Shown here: positions 1-8,690 of the stretch, one piece after another | Layout: the number at the start of each line of letters is the position of its first letter | How positions within the stretch are numbered: the first letter of the stretch is position 1 | Source: Mesobacterium_A hydrothermale | GTDB taxonomy: Bacteria > Pseudomonadota > Alphaproteobacteria > Rhodobacterales > Rhodobacteraceae | DNA length: 64,000 nt | Reading direction: 5' to 3' | NCBI RefSeq assembly: GCF_035818635.1 | Contig: NZ_JAYLLH010000003.1 | Span: 62,001 to 126,000 of the forward strand | Translations under genes and position numbers: made by a program | The notes under the pieces: model-generated | What the model saw: only the letters and a program-made list of their open reading frames with translations | What the model was told of the DNA's origin: nothing | Database searches by the model: none

Positions 1-549
1 GACCTGGAACAGCGCGGTGACCTGCGCGCCCGGATCGGCACCTCCTATGACACAAGGACCATCGACATCGGCGCCTCGATCGCCTGCGACGGCGTCTGCC
101 TGACCGTGGTGGCGCTGGGCGACGATTGGTTCGACGTTGAAATCAGCGCCGAAACCGTCTGCAAGACCAACCTCGATCTCTGGCAGACCGGCCGCAGGCT
201 CAATCTCGAACGCGCGCTCAAGGTCGGTGACGAACTCGGCGGCCATATCGTGTCGGGCCATGTCGATGGCGTGGCCGAAATCACCGCGCTGCGCGACGAG
301 GGCGACAGCACCCGCTTCACCTTCCGCGCCCCGAAAACCCTCGCCCGGTTCATCGCACCCAAAGGCTCGGTCGCGCTGAACGGCACCTCGCTCACGGTGA
401 ACGAGGTCGACGGCGACAGCTTCGGCATCAACATCATCCCCCACACCAAGGAGGTCACAACCTGGGGCACCGCCCGCGTGGGCGACCGCGTCAACCTCGA
501 AATCGACACGCTCGCCCGCTACGTCGCGCGCCTGCAAGACAGCCTCTGA
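1..549 (+). CDS. ribE: Riboflavin synthase alpha chain, 5' end cut by window
   Basis: Dismutates two 6,7-dimethyl-8-ribityllumazine molecules into riboflavin and a pyrimidinedione, the last step of riboflavin synthesis in the cytosol. The open frame runs from base 1 with no start; 182 residues are visible of about 200 usual, so only roughly the first 15-20 residues are missing. Both lumazine-binding halves are recognisable: the first has ACDGVCLTVV and ends at the linker, and the second begins near GGHIVSGHVDG and contains ALNGTSLTVNEV. The C-terminal helix (LARYVARLQ) is complete. It converges on mltG, and the space between them holds a repeat element and an anomalous homopolymer. Confidence 0.93.
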   Translation, partial: DLEQRGDLRARIGTSYDTRTIDIGASIACDGVCLTVVALGDDWFDVEISAETVCKTNLDLWQTGRRLNLERALKVGDELGGHIVSGHVDGVAEITALRDEGDSTRFTFRAPKTLARFIAPKGSVALNGTSLTVNEVDGDSFGINIIPHTKEVTTWGTARVGDRVNLEIDTLARYVARLQDSL

Positions 550-629
550 CGCTCCTCTGCGGCCAGTCCGCCCCCCTGTCTTTGGTTTGACAAATACCTC
601 GGGGGTCCGGGGGGCAGCGCCCCCGGGGC

Positions 630-740
<111 letters not shown>

Positions 741-744
741 CGGG

Positions 745-769
745 TCGGATCGGGCGCAGCCCGATCCGA
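745..769 (-). terminator. Hairpin after mltG, probably bidirectional terminator
   Basis: A perfect 11-bp stem (TCGGATCGGGC against GCCCGATCCGA) with a 3-base loop lies 8 bases past the mltG stop and between two convergent genes. There is no long T run, so termination is inferred from position and stem strength. The same hairpin recurs after fabG. Confidence 0.55.
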
Positions 770-777
770 AACCGGCG

Positions 778-1935
778 TCACTGCCGCGCCGCCTCCAGCG
801 CGCGGAAGGCGGCCACGTTGCGATTGTGCTCGTCCAGCGTCGCGGCAAACACGTGGCCATCCGCCGGGTTCAGCGTCTTGGCCACGAAGAACACGAACTC
901 CGTATTCTCGGGGTCCAGCGCCGCTTCGATGCTGGCGCGGCCAGGGTTGGCGATCGGGGTCGGCGGCAAGCCATTGATGACATAGGTATTCCAAGGCGTT
1001 TCGCGCCGCAGTTCCGACTGCCGCAATCCACGTCCCAGCGTACCCTGCCCCTTGGTGATGCCATAGATCACCGTGGGGTCGGTCTGCAACCGCATCCCCT
1101 GCTCAAGCCGGTTGACAAAAACGCTCGCCACCGTGCGCCGTTCCGACGGGATCCCGGTTTCCTTCTCGATGATCGAGGCCATGACCAGCGCCTCTTCGGG
1201 GCTGTCATAGGGCAGCCCTTCAGCACGGTTGGCCCAGGCTTCGGCCAGGATGCGCGACTGCGCCGCGGTCATCCGGTCGACCACGGATTGCCGGGTATCG
1301 CCGATCCGCACCTCATAGCTGTCGGGGGCCAGGCTGCCTTCGGCGGGCAGTGCAGCCACCTCGCCCTCCAGGACGTCGACCTGGCCCAGTTCCTGCACCA
1401 CCTGCCAACTGGTCACACCTTCGGCCAGCGCGATACGATAGCGCGTGCCCGCGGCGTTGCGCACCTTGGTGAAAATCTCTGGCCGCTCTGCGTCCCCCGG
1501 ATCGAAGGCTGCTTTCTCGACATAGCGCCCGCTGGCCGGGTCCAGCTCTCGCACCTGAACCTCGGCCCGGGTAATCCCGACCCGGTAAACCACCTCGGTG
1601 CCGCAGGTCGACGCCCCGCCCCGGGTCACCACGTCCAGGATTTCCTCCATCGACGCGCCCGGCCGTACAAGATAGCTGCCCGCCTTCAGGTCCTGGCTCT
1701 TGCCGGCATAGTCCGCCGCCACCCGGAACAACATGTCGCTGGTGATCGCCCCGTCCTCGGACAGCGCCTCGGACACGCGGCGAATGTTGGTGCCGCGGTC
1801 AACCTGCACGCAGATCGCCTCGGCCAGCGGGCCGTCAGATGTGTATTGCGACTGTGCCCACAGCAGCAAGCCCCCGAAAAGGAAGACCACGATGACCATG
1901 AAAGTCATCGCGTTCGAGGCGATGTGACGCCACAT
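778..1935 (-). CDS. mltG: Endolytic murein transglycosylase MltG
   Basis: Inner-membrane lytic transglycosylase that cleaves nascent peptidoglycan glycan strands and is thought to release them from synthesis. The 385-residue protein starts with a short cytoplasmic segment and one membrane helix (about residues 10-28), then a LysM-like region, then the YceG domain. The catalytic glutamate is E257 in SIIEKETG, followed by the family signature RLQTDPTVIYG near residue 282. The start lies 4 bases beyond the fabF stop, so the two are co-transcribed, as is usual in related genomes. Length and motifs are normal. Confidence 0.95.
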   Translation of the reverse strand: MWRHIASNAMTFMVIVVFLFGGLLLWAQSQYTSDGPLAEAICVQVDRGTNIRRVSEALSEDGAITSDMLFRVAADYAGKSQDLKAGSYLVRPGASMEEILDVVTRGGASTCGTEVVYRVGITRAEVQVRELDPASGRYVEKAAFDPGDAERPEIFTKVRNAAGTRYRIALAEGVTSWQVVQELGQVDVLEGEVAALPAEGSLAPDSYEVRIGDTRQSVVDRMTAAQSRILAEAWANRAEGLPYDSPEEALVMASIIEKETGIPSERRTVASVFVNRLEQGMRLQTDPTVIYGITKGQGTLGRGLRQSELRRETPWNTYVINGLPPTPIANPGRASIEAALDPENTEFVFFVAKTLNPADGHVFAATLDEHNRNVAAFRALEAARQ

Positions 1936-1939
1936 GCGG

Positions 1940-3199
1940 TTACTCCACCTTGCCGAAGATCACGCTGGCATTGGTGCCGCCAAAGCCGAAGCTGTTGGAC
2001 AACGCATAGGTGATCTCACGTTCCTGCTTGGCGTTGGGCGCCAGGAAGACTTTCGACTCAACCGCCGGCGTGTCCAGGTTGATCGTCGGCGGCGCCACCT
2101 GGTCGCGGATCGCCAGGATCGAGAAGATCGCTTCGATCGCGCCCGCTGCTCCCAGCAAATGCCCGGTGGCCGACTTGGTCGAGGACATGGTCACCTTGGC
2201 CGCCGCATTGCCCAGAAGGCGCTCCACCGCGCCCAGTTCGATCACATCGGCCATGGTCGACGTGCCATGCGCGTTGATATAGTCGATGTCCGACGGCTGC
2301 AGCCCGGCATGGTCCAGCGCAGCCTTCATCGACCGCTCGCCGCCCTCGCCATCCTCGGATGGCGCAGTGATATGATAGGCATCGCCCGACAGGCCATACC
2401 CGCAGACCTCGGCATAGATCTTCGCCCCGCGCGCCTTGGCGTGTTCGTATTCCTCCAACACCACGACGCCCGCGCCCTCGCCCATGACGAACCCGTCGCG
2501 GTCCGCGTCATAAGGCCGGCTGGCGGTTTCCGGCGCGTCGCCGCGCTTGGTCGACAGCGCCTTGCAGGCATTGAACCCGGCAATCCCGATCTCTGAAATC
2601 GCGGCCTCGGCGCCGCCGGCGATCATCACGTCAGCATCGCCGTACTTGATCAGCCGCGACGCGTCGCCAATTGCATGCGCCCCGGTCGAGCAGGCCGTCA
2701 CCACCGCGTGGTTCGGCCCCTTGAAGCCAAAGCGGATCGACACCTGCCCCGAGATCAGGTTGATCAGCGCACCGGGGATAAAGAACGGCGACACCCGCCG
2801 CGGCCCCTTGTCCCGGATCAGATAGGCGGTTTCGGCAATCGCGTTCAGCCCGCCGATGCCCGATCCGATCATCACGCCGGTGCGGCGGCGGCTTTCCTCG
2901 TCCTCGGGCATCCAGCCCGAATCCTCGACCGCCTGCTGCGCCGCGGCCATGCCGAACAGGATAAAGGTGTCGACCTTGCGCTGTTCCTTCTTGTCCATCC
3001 AATGGTCGGGATTGAACGTGCCGTCGGTACCGTCACCATAGGGCACCTCGCAGGCATAGGTGGTGGCCAGGTTGCTGGCGTCGAACCGGGTGATGGTGCC
3101 CGCGCCCGATTTCCCGTCCAGAATGCGGGCCCAGGTTTCCTCGACCCCGCAGGCCAGAGGGGTGACAAGCCCCAGACCGGTAACAACGACACGACGCAT
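1940..3199 (-). CDS. fabF: Beta-ketoacyl-ACP synthase II
   Basis: Condenses malonyl-ACP with acyl-ACP in fatty-acid chain elongation. The 419-residue thiolase-fold protein has the complete catalytic set: C170 in VTACSTGAH, H311 in NAHGTSTMAD, and K342 and H347 in STKSATGHLLG. The start chosen at 3199 (MRRVVVTG) gives the family length; an upstream in-frame ATG would add 44 residues unlike the family. It sits between acpP, from which it is separated by a terminator hairpin, and mltG. Confidence 0.97.
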   Translation of the reverse strand: MRRVVVTGLGLVTPLACGVEETWARILDGKSGAGTITRFDASNLATTYACEVPYGDGTDGTFNPDHWMDKKEQRKVDTFILFGMAAAQQAVEDSGWMPEDEESRRRTGVMIGSGIGGLNAIAETAYLIRDKGPRRVSPFFIPGALINLISGQVSIRFGFKGPNHAVVTACSTGAHAIGDASRLIKYGDADVMIAGGAEAAISEIGIAGFNACKALSTKRGDAPETASRPYDADRDGFVMGEGAGVVVLEEYEHAKARGAKIYAEVCGYGLSGDAYHITAPSEDGEGGERSMKAALDHAGLQPSDIDYINAHGTSTMADVIELGAVERLLGNAAAKVTMSSTKSATGHLLGAAGAIEAIFSILAIRDQVAPPTINLDTPAVESKVFLAPNAKQEREITYALSNSFGFGGTNASVIFGKVE

Positions 3200-3316
3200 G
3201 ATCTGCCCTTCTCTCAACGTATTTCTGAGTTTTGCTCTTACCGCGCTTGCCCGCTCCTGGGCAAGGCCCGCGGGCGCAACCGGCAACCGGCTGCGCAGGA
3301 AACCGCGGCAAACAAA

Positions 3317-3348
3317 CAAAAAGGACGGCACCCGGCAGGGCGCCGTCC
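3317..3348 (-). terminator. Rho-independent terminator or attenuator after acpP
   Basis: On the minus strand a GC-rich stem (GGACGGC against GCCGTCC, extended by CCC/GGG) is followed by a run of five T. It lies 27 bases after the acpP stop and before fabF. It probably ends most acpP transcripts, which would give acyl carrier protein mRNA in excess over fabF. Confidence 0.8.
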
Positions 3349-3374
3349 TCTTTATCCGGTCAGACGACCCGCGC

Positions 3375-3608
3375 TCAGGCGGCTTCGCTGATGAACTTCA
3401 CCGCATCGCCGAAGGTCTGGATGGTCTCGGCTGCGTCATCGGGGATCTCGATGCCGAACTCTTCTTCGAAGGCCATCACCAGTTCCACGGTGTCGAGGCT
3501 GTCAGCGCCCAGATCGTCGATGAACGAGGCATTCTCGGTCACCTTGTCTTCTTCCACACCGAGGTGCTCAACCACAATCTTCTTAACGCGATCTGCGACG
3601 TCGCTCAT
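3375..3608 (-). CDS. acpP: Acyl carrier protein
   Basis: Carries the growing acyl chain on 4'-phosphopantetheine during fatty-acid synthesis. The 77-residue acidic helical protein has the attachment site S37 in GADSLDTVELVM. It has its own promoter, since more than 450 bases with a repeat element separate it from fabG upstream, and its own terminator downstream. Confidence 0.98.
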   Translation of the reverse strand: MSDVADRVKKIVVEHLGVEEDKVTENASFIDDLGADSLDTVELVMAFEEEFGIEIPDDAAETIQTFGDAVKFISEAA

Positions 3609-3759
3609 TGTCTATCCTCACAGTCTTGTCGAACCTACCGGCCCGGTTTTGCCCCCGCCCTGCGGAGTGGCGTCTGATTGCCCTCGACGGGCGCTTGTTG
3701 ACCCGTCAAGCGGGACAGGCCAAGGCACGCAACGCGCCCCCCGGCTGAAACTCCTGCGC

Positions 3760-3787
3760 GCTATAGCATGTCTGCGCAGGATGGCAA
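3760..3787 (-). promoter_or_regulatory. Candidate sigma-70 promoter of acpP
   Basis: On the minus strand TTGCCA (3782-3787) and TATAGC (3760-3765) are separated by 16 bases. This would place the transcript start near 3753, about 145 bases upstream of the acpP ATG. The remainder of the 452-base gap between acpP and fabG (3609-4060) holds repeat copy B and no gene I can support. Confidence 0.5.
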
Positions 3788-3960
3788 ATGCTTTCACGAC
3801 CGAACCGGGGGAGAGCAGCAATTGCCTGGAAATCCCGCCCGGAGAAAGATCCGCAAGGCCGCCACAGCAACCGCCGTCCCGGCGCGCAGCCCCCCTGCCC
3901 CGCAGGGATCGCCTCCCTGATTCCCCCGCCCGGGGCGCCCCCGCGCCCCGACACCCCCAG

Positions 3961-4054
3961 TCTTTGGTTTTCCAAATACCTCGGAGGTCTGGAGGCAGCG
4001 CCTCCAGGCGCGGCACAGCCGCGCGCGGATCGGATCGGGCGCAGCCCGATCCGA
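3961..4054 (+). repeat. Dispersed intergenic repeat, copy B
   Basis: Core CTTTGGTTT, TCC, AAATACCTC, then a GGAGGC-AGC-GCCTCC hairpin, a GC-rich stretch and the hairpin TCGGATCGGGC/GCCCGATCCGA at 4030-4054. It ends 6 bases from the fabG stop codon. This is the intact form against which copy A can be compared. Confidence 0.75.
4030..4054 (-). terminator. Hairpin after fabG
   Basis: The 11-bp perfect stem with loop GCA lies just past the fabG stop and is identical to the one after mltG. Only a short A run precedes it on the plus strand side, so it is a plausible but not classical terminator. Confidence 0.5.
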
Positions 4055-4060
4055 AACCGC

Positions 4061-4798
4061 TCAGATCATCGCCATGCCGCCGTTCACATGCAGCGTCGAG
4101 CCGGTGACATAGGCCGCCTCGTTGCTGGCCAGGTACAGCACCGCCGCGGCGATCTCCTCGGGCATGCCCATGCGGGCCGCGGGGATCTGGGCGTTGATCT
4201 TCTCTTTCTGCTCGTCGGTCAGCTTGTCGGTCATCGCCGTGGCGATGAAGCCAGGCGCCACCGCGTTCACGGTGATCCCGCGGCTCGCGACCTCGTAGGC
4301 CAGCGACTTGGACATGCCGACCACCCCCGCTTTCGAAGCGGCATAGTTGCCCTGGCCGGGGTTGCCGGTCGCGCCCACCACGGACGAGATGTTGATGATC
4401 CGCCCCCAGCGCGCCTTCATCATACCGCGCAGCACGCCCTTGCACAGTTTGAACGTGGCGGTCAGGTTGACGTCGATCACCGACTGCCATTCGTCGTCCG
4501 ACATCCGCATGAACAGGTTGTCGCGGGTGATGCCGGCATTGTTCACCAGGATGTCCAGCCCCCCCATCGCCTCGGCCGCCTGCTTCGGCAGCGCCTCGAC
4601 CGCGGCCATGTCGGACAGGTTGCAGGGCAGCACAACGGCCCGGTCCCCAAGCTCCGCCGCCAAAGCCTGCAACGGCGCTTCGCGCGTGCCCGACAGGCCA
4701 ACCGTCGCCCCGGCGCCGTGCAGCGCCTTGGCGATCTCGCCGCCGATCCCACCCGATGCGCCGGTCACCAGCGCGCATTTTCCCGTCAGATCAAACAT
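4061..4798 (-). CDS. fabG: 3-oxoacyl-ACP reductase
   Basis: NADPH-dependent reduction of 3-oxoacyl-ACP in fatty-acid elongation. The 245-residue SDR has the nucleotide-binding TGASGGIG, the structural NNAG motif, the catalytic serine in NISSVVG (S139) and the Y152-x3-K156 pair (NYAASK). Length matches the family. It follows fabD by 26 bases in the same direction, and a repeat-type hairpin follows it. Confidence 0.96.
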   Translation of the reverse strand: MFDLTGKCALVTGASGGIGGEIAKALHGAGATVGLSGTREAPLQALAAELGDRAVVLPCNLSDMAAVEALPKQAAEAMGGLDILVNNAGITRDNLFMRMSDDEWQSVIDVNLTATFKLCKGVLRGMMKARWGRIINISSVVGATGNPGQGNYAASKAGVVGMSKSLAYEVASRGITVNAVAPGFIATAMTDKLTDEQKEKINAQIPAARMGMPEEIAAAVLYLASNEAAYVTGSTLHVNGGMAMI

Positions 4799-4824
4799 CT
4801 GAAATCCTTTCCCAATCTATCGGC

Positions 4825-5766
4825 TCATCCCGCCAGCGCAGCGGCGGCGGCCTTGACATCGTCTGCGGTGTTGACCGCGTGAGTGGCCAGCGATTTGTCG
4901 ATGCGCCGCACCATGCCGATCAGCGCCTTGCCCGCGCCCAGTTCCCAAACCTCGGTCACGCCCTTCGCGGCCATGGCCATCACCGATTCGCGCCAGCGCA
5001 CCGAGCCCGTCACCTGCTCGACCAGCAAAGACCGGATGACGGTCGGGTCACTGACCGCATCGGCGCGGACGTTGGCGATGAGCGGTACTTTCGGGGCGTG
5101 AATATCGACATCGTCCAGGGCTTCGGCCATGACGCCGGCGGCGGGCGCCATCAGGGAGCAATGGAACGGTGCGCTCACCGGCAGCAGCAGCGCGCGGCGC
5201 GCACCGGCGGCCTTTGCCAGTTCAACGGCGCGTTCGACGGCCGCCTTGTCGCCCGAAACCACCACCTGGCCGGGATCGTTGTCATTGGCGGCAGCACAGA
5301 CCTCGCCTTGCGCAGCCTCTTCGGCCACCTTGCGCACCGCCCCCAGATCCAGCCCCAGAAGCGCCGCCATGGCGCCCTTGCCCACCGGCACGGCCTCTTG
5401 CATGGCGCGGCCGCGGGTGCGCAGCAGGCGCGCGGCATCGGAAAGGCTCAGCGCCCCGGCGGCGGTCAGCGCGGAGTATTCGCCCAGCGAATGGCCCGCG
5501 ACATAGGCGGCGGCCTCGATCCCCACGCCTTCGGCTTCCAATGCGCGAACCACGGCCATCGAGGTCGCCATCAGCGCGGGCTGGGCATTGGCGGTCAGGG
5601 TCAGGGTTTCGATATCCCCGTCCCAGATCAGCGACGACAGGCGTTCACCCAGCGCCTCGTCGACCTCGTCGAACACCGCGCGGGCCGCCGGATAGGCATC
5701 TGCCAGGTCCTTGCCCATGCCGATGGTCTGTGCCCCCTGACCGGGGAAAAGAAACGCGCGGCTCAT
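4825..5766 (-). CDS. fabD: Malonyl-CoA:ACP transacylase
   Basis: Transfers malonyl from CoA to acyl carrier protein and so supplies fatty-acid elongation. The 313-residue protein has the oxyanion motif GQGAQ near residue 10, the nucleophile S93 in GHSLGEYSAL and the catalytic histidine H202 in SAPFHCSLM. It is the first gene of the leftward fab block; nothing upstream within about 80 bases is co-oriented except a small membrane protein whose gene lies 84 bases away. Confidence 0.96.
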   Translation of the reverse strand: MSRAFLFPGQGAQTIGMGKDLADAYPAARAVFDEVDEALGERLSSLIWDGDIETLTLTANAQPALMATSMAVVRALEAEGVGIEAAAYVAGHSLGEYSALTAAGALSLSDAARLLRTRGRAMQEAVPVGKGAMAALLGLDLGAVRKVAEEAAQGEVCAAANDNDPGQVVVSGDKAAVERAVELAKAAGARRALLLPVSAPFHCSLMAPAAGVMAEALDDVDIHAPKVPLIANVRADAVSDPTVIRSLLVEQVTGSVRWRESVMAMAAKGVTEVWELGAGKALIGMVRRIDKSLATHAVNTADDVKAAAAALAG

Positions 5767-5850
5767 GATCCGTCCTCTTCGTTGCTGTGGTCCGTCCCTT
5801 GGCGACTTCCCTTAGCCGCCCGGGACGCGCCATGCAACGCCGCGGAAGGA

Positions 5851-6111
5851 TCACGCCCGGATCGCGCGGCACACCCCGTCACGCAGGCGGCTGCCCAGCA
5901 ACAGATCAACGGCCAGCGCAATCATGGCGACAAGCCAGGTGTCGACCAGCCTGTGCGGATGCGACAAAGCGGCGAACAGGATCAACTGCGCGACAGTAAA
6001 GAAGACAAGGGCTGTCCCCAGCGCCCACAGGACGACAGAGGGCACAGACGGCGGCTCGGGCAGGGACACAGGTTCCCTCGCCCCGAGAGTCGCGGACTCC
6101 GGGATAGACAT
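5851..6111 (-). CDS. Small hypothetical membrane protein
   Basis: I do not recognise a family. The 86-residue frame has a proline-rich N-terminus and two hydrophobic segments (about residues 27-48 and 57-74) separated by SHPHR, suggesting a two-helix inner-membrane protein. It lies upstream of fabD on the same strand. The ribosome-binding site is weak (GGTAACGAG), and a shorter competing frame overlaps it, so the reality of the gene is uncertain. Confidence 0.5.
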   Translation of the reverse strand: MSIPESATLGAREPVSLPEPPSVPSVVLWALGTALVFFTVAQLILFAALSHPHRLVDTWLVAMIALAVDLLLGSRLRDGVCRAIRA

Positions 6112-6338
6112 ACTCGTTACCAGACATGATCGTTACCAAAACACGGCAAGGATCCTGCCGAATTCGGGCGAAAATATGGACGATCCGGCGATCAACATGA
6201 AATTTTACGCGAATTGGCGTCTATCCACGACAAGGGCACAACTCAGGATTAGCGCCCTACGCACACCGCTCAGCCAAAAAGAAAGGGCGGCGCCACGTTC
6301 GGTGGTCACTGCCCTGTCAGGCGGGGAGGATTTGGGAA

Positions 6339-6560
6339 TCAGATGCGGCGCAACCGCGCCATCGCGGTCAGGCCCCAGCCGCCCAGCGCCATGAACAGCG
6401 ACAGGCCAAGCTTCATGAGCGAGACTTCGGGAAACGGGTCCAGCCCGGGGGTTAGCCACAGCCCCACGGCGGCGATCATCAGTGCCAGTCCCGCCAGCCC
6501 GATGGCGATCCGTGCCGGGATGCCGGGCCCCTGCGGGGAATTTGCCGAGAGCATTGCCAT
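6339..6560 (-). CDS. Small hypothetical membrane protein
   Basis: A 73-residue frame with two hydrophobic segments (about residues 18-36 and 48-66), glycine and alanine rich. The start at 6560 is supported by a strong AGGAGG ribosome-binding site seven bases upstream; a longer in-frame version would begin 46 residues earlier without such a site. It is divergent from rpsF. No function can be assigned. Confidence 0.6.
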   Translation of the reverse strand: MAMLSANSPQGPGIPARIAIGLAGLALMIAAVGLWLTPGLDPFPEVSLMKLGLSLFMALGGWGLTAMARLRRI

Positions 6561-6682
6561 TGTCTGCCTCCTGCGATCTGTCTCGCTTGCAGGCAGCCTG
6601 CGCGGCAAACATGGCCCGAATTGGGAACAGTCGCGGCACGAAGCGGGAATTGTCGCGGCAGCCGAAACCGGTTCCTCGGCGC

Positions 6683-6710
6683 TTGCGTCGGGACGCAAAG
6701 CGTGTATACG
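6683..6710 (+). promoter_or_regulatory. Candidate promoter of rpsF-rpsR-rplI
   Basis: TTGCGT (6683-6688) and TATACG (6705-6710) are spaced 16 bases apart about 105 bases upstream of the rpsF start. No other good promoter match is seen in the 256-base gap between the divergent genes. Confidence 0.4.
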
Positions 6711-6816
6711 GGCACTTCCTTTCGCGAGACTATTGAACCGCGCACTCCCTCGTGGACAGGGGCGAAAGGATCATATCCTGTCCTGTGAAAGGCGCCTGAA
6801 AAGAAACGGAGTCCAC

Positions 6817-7173
6817 ATGCCGCTTTACGAGCATGTTTTCATCTCGCGTCAGGATCTGTCCAACGCGCAGGCCGAAGGCCTTATCGAACACTTCAGCACC
6901 GTCCTCTCGGACAACGGCGGCAAGGTCGTCGAGAACGAGTACTGGGGCCTGAAGACGATGGCTTACAAGATCAACAAGAACCGCAAGGGCCACTATGCCT
7001 TCCTGAAGACCGACGCTCCTGCAAGCGCGGTTCAGGAAATGGAACGCCTGATGCGCCTGCATGACGACGTCATGCGCGTCATGACCATCAAGGTCGACGC
7101 ACACGAAGAAGGCCCGTCGGTTCAGATGCAGAAGCGCGAAGAGCGCGGCGAGCGTCGCGAGCGCCGTAACTGA
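6817..7173 (+). CDS. rpsF: 30S ribosomal protein S6
   Basis: Small-subunit protein that binds the central domain of 16S rRNA together with S18. The 118-residue product starts MPLYEHVFISRQD, contains the conserved region YWGLKTMAYKINKN and ends in a charged tail rich in arginine and glutamate. The start at 6817 has an ACGGAG ribosome-binding site; the frame is open far upstream but without family similarity. First gene of the rpsF-rpsR-rplI operon. Confidence 0.97.
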   Translation: MPLYEHVFISRQDLSNAQAEGLIEHFSTVLSDNGGKVVENEYWGLKTMAYKINKNRKGHYAFLKTDAPASAVQEMERLMRLHDDVMRVMTIKVDAHEEGPSVQMQKREERGERRERRN

Positions 7174-7197
7174 TACCTGAAGAAGAGGATATAAGAC

Positions 7198-7425
7198 ATG
7201 GCTGCAAAACCGTTTTTCCGCCGCCGCAAGGTCTGCCCCTTCTCGGGCGACAATGCACCCAAGATCGACTACAAGGACACCAAGCTGCTTCAGCGTTACA
7301 TCTCTGAGCGTGGCAAGATCGTCCCCAGCCGCATCACCGCCGTTTCGGCCAAGAAGCAGCGTGAACTGGCCCGCGCGATCAAGCGCGCCCGCTTCCTCGC
7401 CCTGCTGCCCTACGCCGTGAAGTAA
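7198..7425 (+). CDS. rpsR: 30S ribosomal protein S18
   Basis: Small-subunit protein that pairs with S6 on 16S rRNA. The 75-residue product has the family features: an N-terminal [10 protein letters not shown] segment, the [18 protein letters not shown] core and the basic end [18 protein letters not shown]. It lies 24 bases after rpsF with a GAGGAT ribosome-binding site. Confidence 0.98.
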
Positions 7426-7437
7426 GGAGAGACTGAC

Positions 7438-8058
7438 ATGCAAGTTATCCTTCTGGAACGTGTGGCCAAGCTTGGCCAGATGGGCGACGTCGTCGACGTC
7501 AAGCCCGGCTACGCCCGCAACTTCCTGCTGCCGCAAGGCAAGGCCCTGACCGCGTCGAAGGCGAACATCGCCAACTTCGAAGATCAGAAAGCCCAGCTGG
7601 AAGCCCGCAACCTGGAAACCCGCAAGGAAGCCGAAGCCCTGGGCGAAAAGCTCGACGGTCAGCAGTTCGTCTTGATTCGCCAGGCGGCAGATGGCGGCGC
7701 GCTCTACGGCTCGGTCACCTCGCGTGACGCCGCCGAAGTGGCAACCGCCGAAGGTTTCTCGATCGACCGCAAGCAGGTCGTGATCGTGACCCCGATCAAG
7801 GAACTGGGCCTGCACTCGGCAACCGTCGTCCTGCACCCCGAAGTGTCGGTTACGATTTCGCTGAACGTCGCACGTTCGCCGGAAGAAGCCGAACTTCAGG
7901 CCTCGGGAAAGTCGATCCAGGAACTGGCCGCAGAAGAAGAAGCCGCGGCTGATTTCGAAATTGCCGGCCTGTTCGAAGACATTGGCGCAGCGGCATCCGA
8001 CGATGACGACATGCAGGTCGCCACACCGGAAGACGAAGCCAAGGCCGACTCGGAATAA
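7438..8058 (+). CDS. rplI: 50S ribosomal protein L9
   Basis: Large-subunit protein at the base of the L1 stalk that helps keep the reading frame. The N-terminal domain (MQVILLERVAKLGQMGDVV and KPGYARNFLLP) is followed by a long connecting helix and the C-terminal RNA-binding domain ending around residue 150. A further stretch of about 50 residues is strongly acidic and alanine rich (EEEAAADFEIAG and DDDDMQVATPEDEAKAD). The 206-residue total is longer than the roughly 150 of most bacteria but, as I recall it, common in this order. Confidence 0.96.
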   Translation: MQVILLERVAKLGQMGDVVDVKPGYARNFLLPQGKALTASKANIANFEDQKAQLEARNLETRKEAEALGEKLDGQQFVLIRQAADGGALYGSVTSRDAAEVATAEGFSIDRKQVVIVTPIKELGLHSATVVLHPEVSVTISLNVARSPEEAELQASGKSIQELAAEEEAAADFEIAGLFEDIGAAASDDDDMQVATPEDEAKADSE

Positions 8059-8093
8059 GTTCCGAATTCCCCTTTCCGGCCAGACCGGACCAG

Positions 8094-8124
8094 AACCGCG
8101 CGGCTGTGCCGCGCGGTTTTTCTT
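8094..8124 (+). terminator. Rho-independent terminator after rplI
   Basis: Perfect 11-bp stem AACCGCGCGGC/GCCGCGCGGTT with a TGT loop, followed by TTTCTTTTG. It closes the ribosomal protein operon 36 bases after rplI. Confidence 0.9.
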
Positions 8125-8281
8125 TTGTTCAGGATAACTTACCTTTGGAAGATCAGGCCTTCCCTTGCGTAAAGCCCCAAGCAGAAGCTTGAAAACGGAA
8201 TATGCCCTATGCAATTGTGAGTCGTATGATCAAATGCGCCAGACCACTCGAAGCGTAGCGAATAACCAGGGATCAATTGTC

Positions 8282-8650
8282 ATGTCCGTGATCGACACCG
8301 TTGTCGGCCAGCGCATCAAAGCGCGCCGTCAGGCACTGGAGCTTACTCAGACTCAACTTGCTGAAAAAATTGGTGTCACCTTCCAACAAGTGCAAAAATA
8401 CGAAAACGGCACCAACCGCGTGTCGGCCGCACGTCTTTGGAACATCGCCGAAGTGTTCGAGGTCCCGATCACCTTTTTCTTCGACAGCCTCGATGAAACC
8501 CTGGCCGAAGACGGCAAAGGCGATGTTTTTGCAGACCGTGGCGCAATGGAACTCATTGACCTTTACACCCGGTTGACGGATGCTCAAAAGCAAGCGGTGC
8601 TGTCTTTCTTGAGGTCGGTAGCAGAATCCGACAGCCCTGCAGCCGCGTAA
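8282..8650 (+). CDS. XRE-family transcriptional regulator next to the quorum-sensing pair
   Basis: A 122-residue protein with an N-terminal XRE/Cro helix-turn-helix (about residues 10-65, containing RIKARRQALELTQTQLAEKIG and QQVQKYENGTNRVSA) and a short helical C-terminal half. The segment FEVPITFFFDSLDE after the helix-turn-helix resembles the alphaproteobacterial regulators that include PraR, which represses quorum-sensing genes in rhizobia (known for that family; inferred here). The start at 8282 has AGGGAT upstream. It precedes luxR by 40 bases and could be co-transcribed with it, so a role in setting the quorum threshold is plausible. Confidence 0.85.
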   Translation: MSVIDTVVGQRIKARRQALELTQTQLAEKIGVTFQQVQKYENGTNRVSAARLWNIAEVFEVPITFFFDSLDETLAEDGKGDVFADRGAMELIDLYTRLTDAQKQAVLSFLRSVAESDSPAAA

Positions 8651-8690
8651 GCTGGAGTCCACCGCTTGCGCGACATAACGGGGGACGGAC

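Noticed and set aside
6730..8214. 494-residue open frame opposite rpsF-rpsR-rplI
   Set aside because: It is antisense to three certain ribosomal genes and has no recognisable domain; long antisense frames are expected at this GC content.
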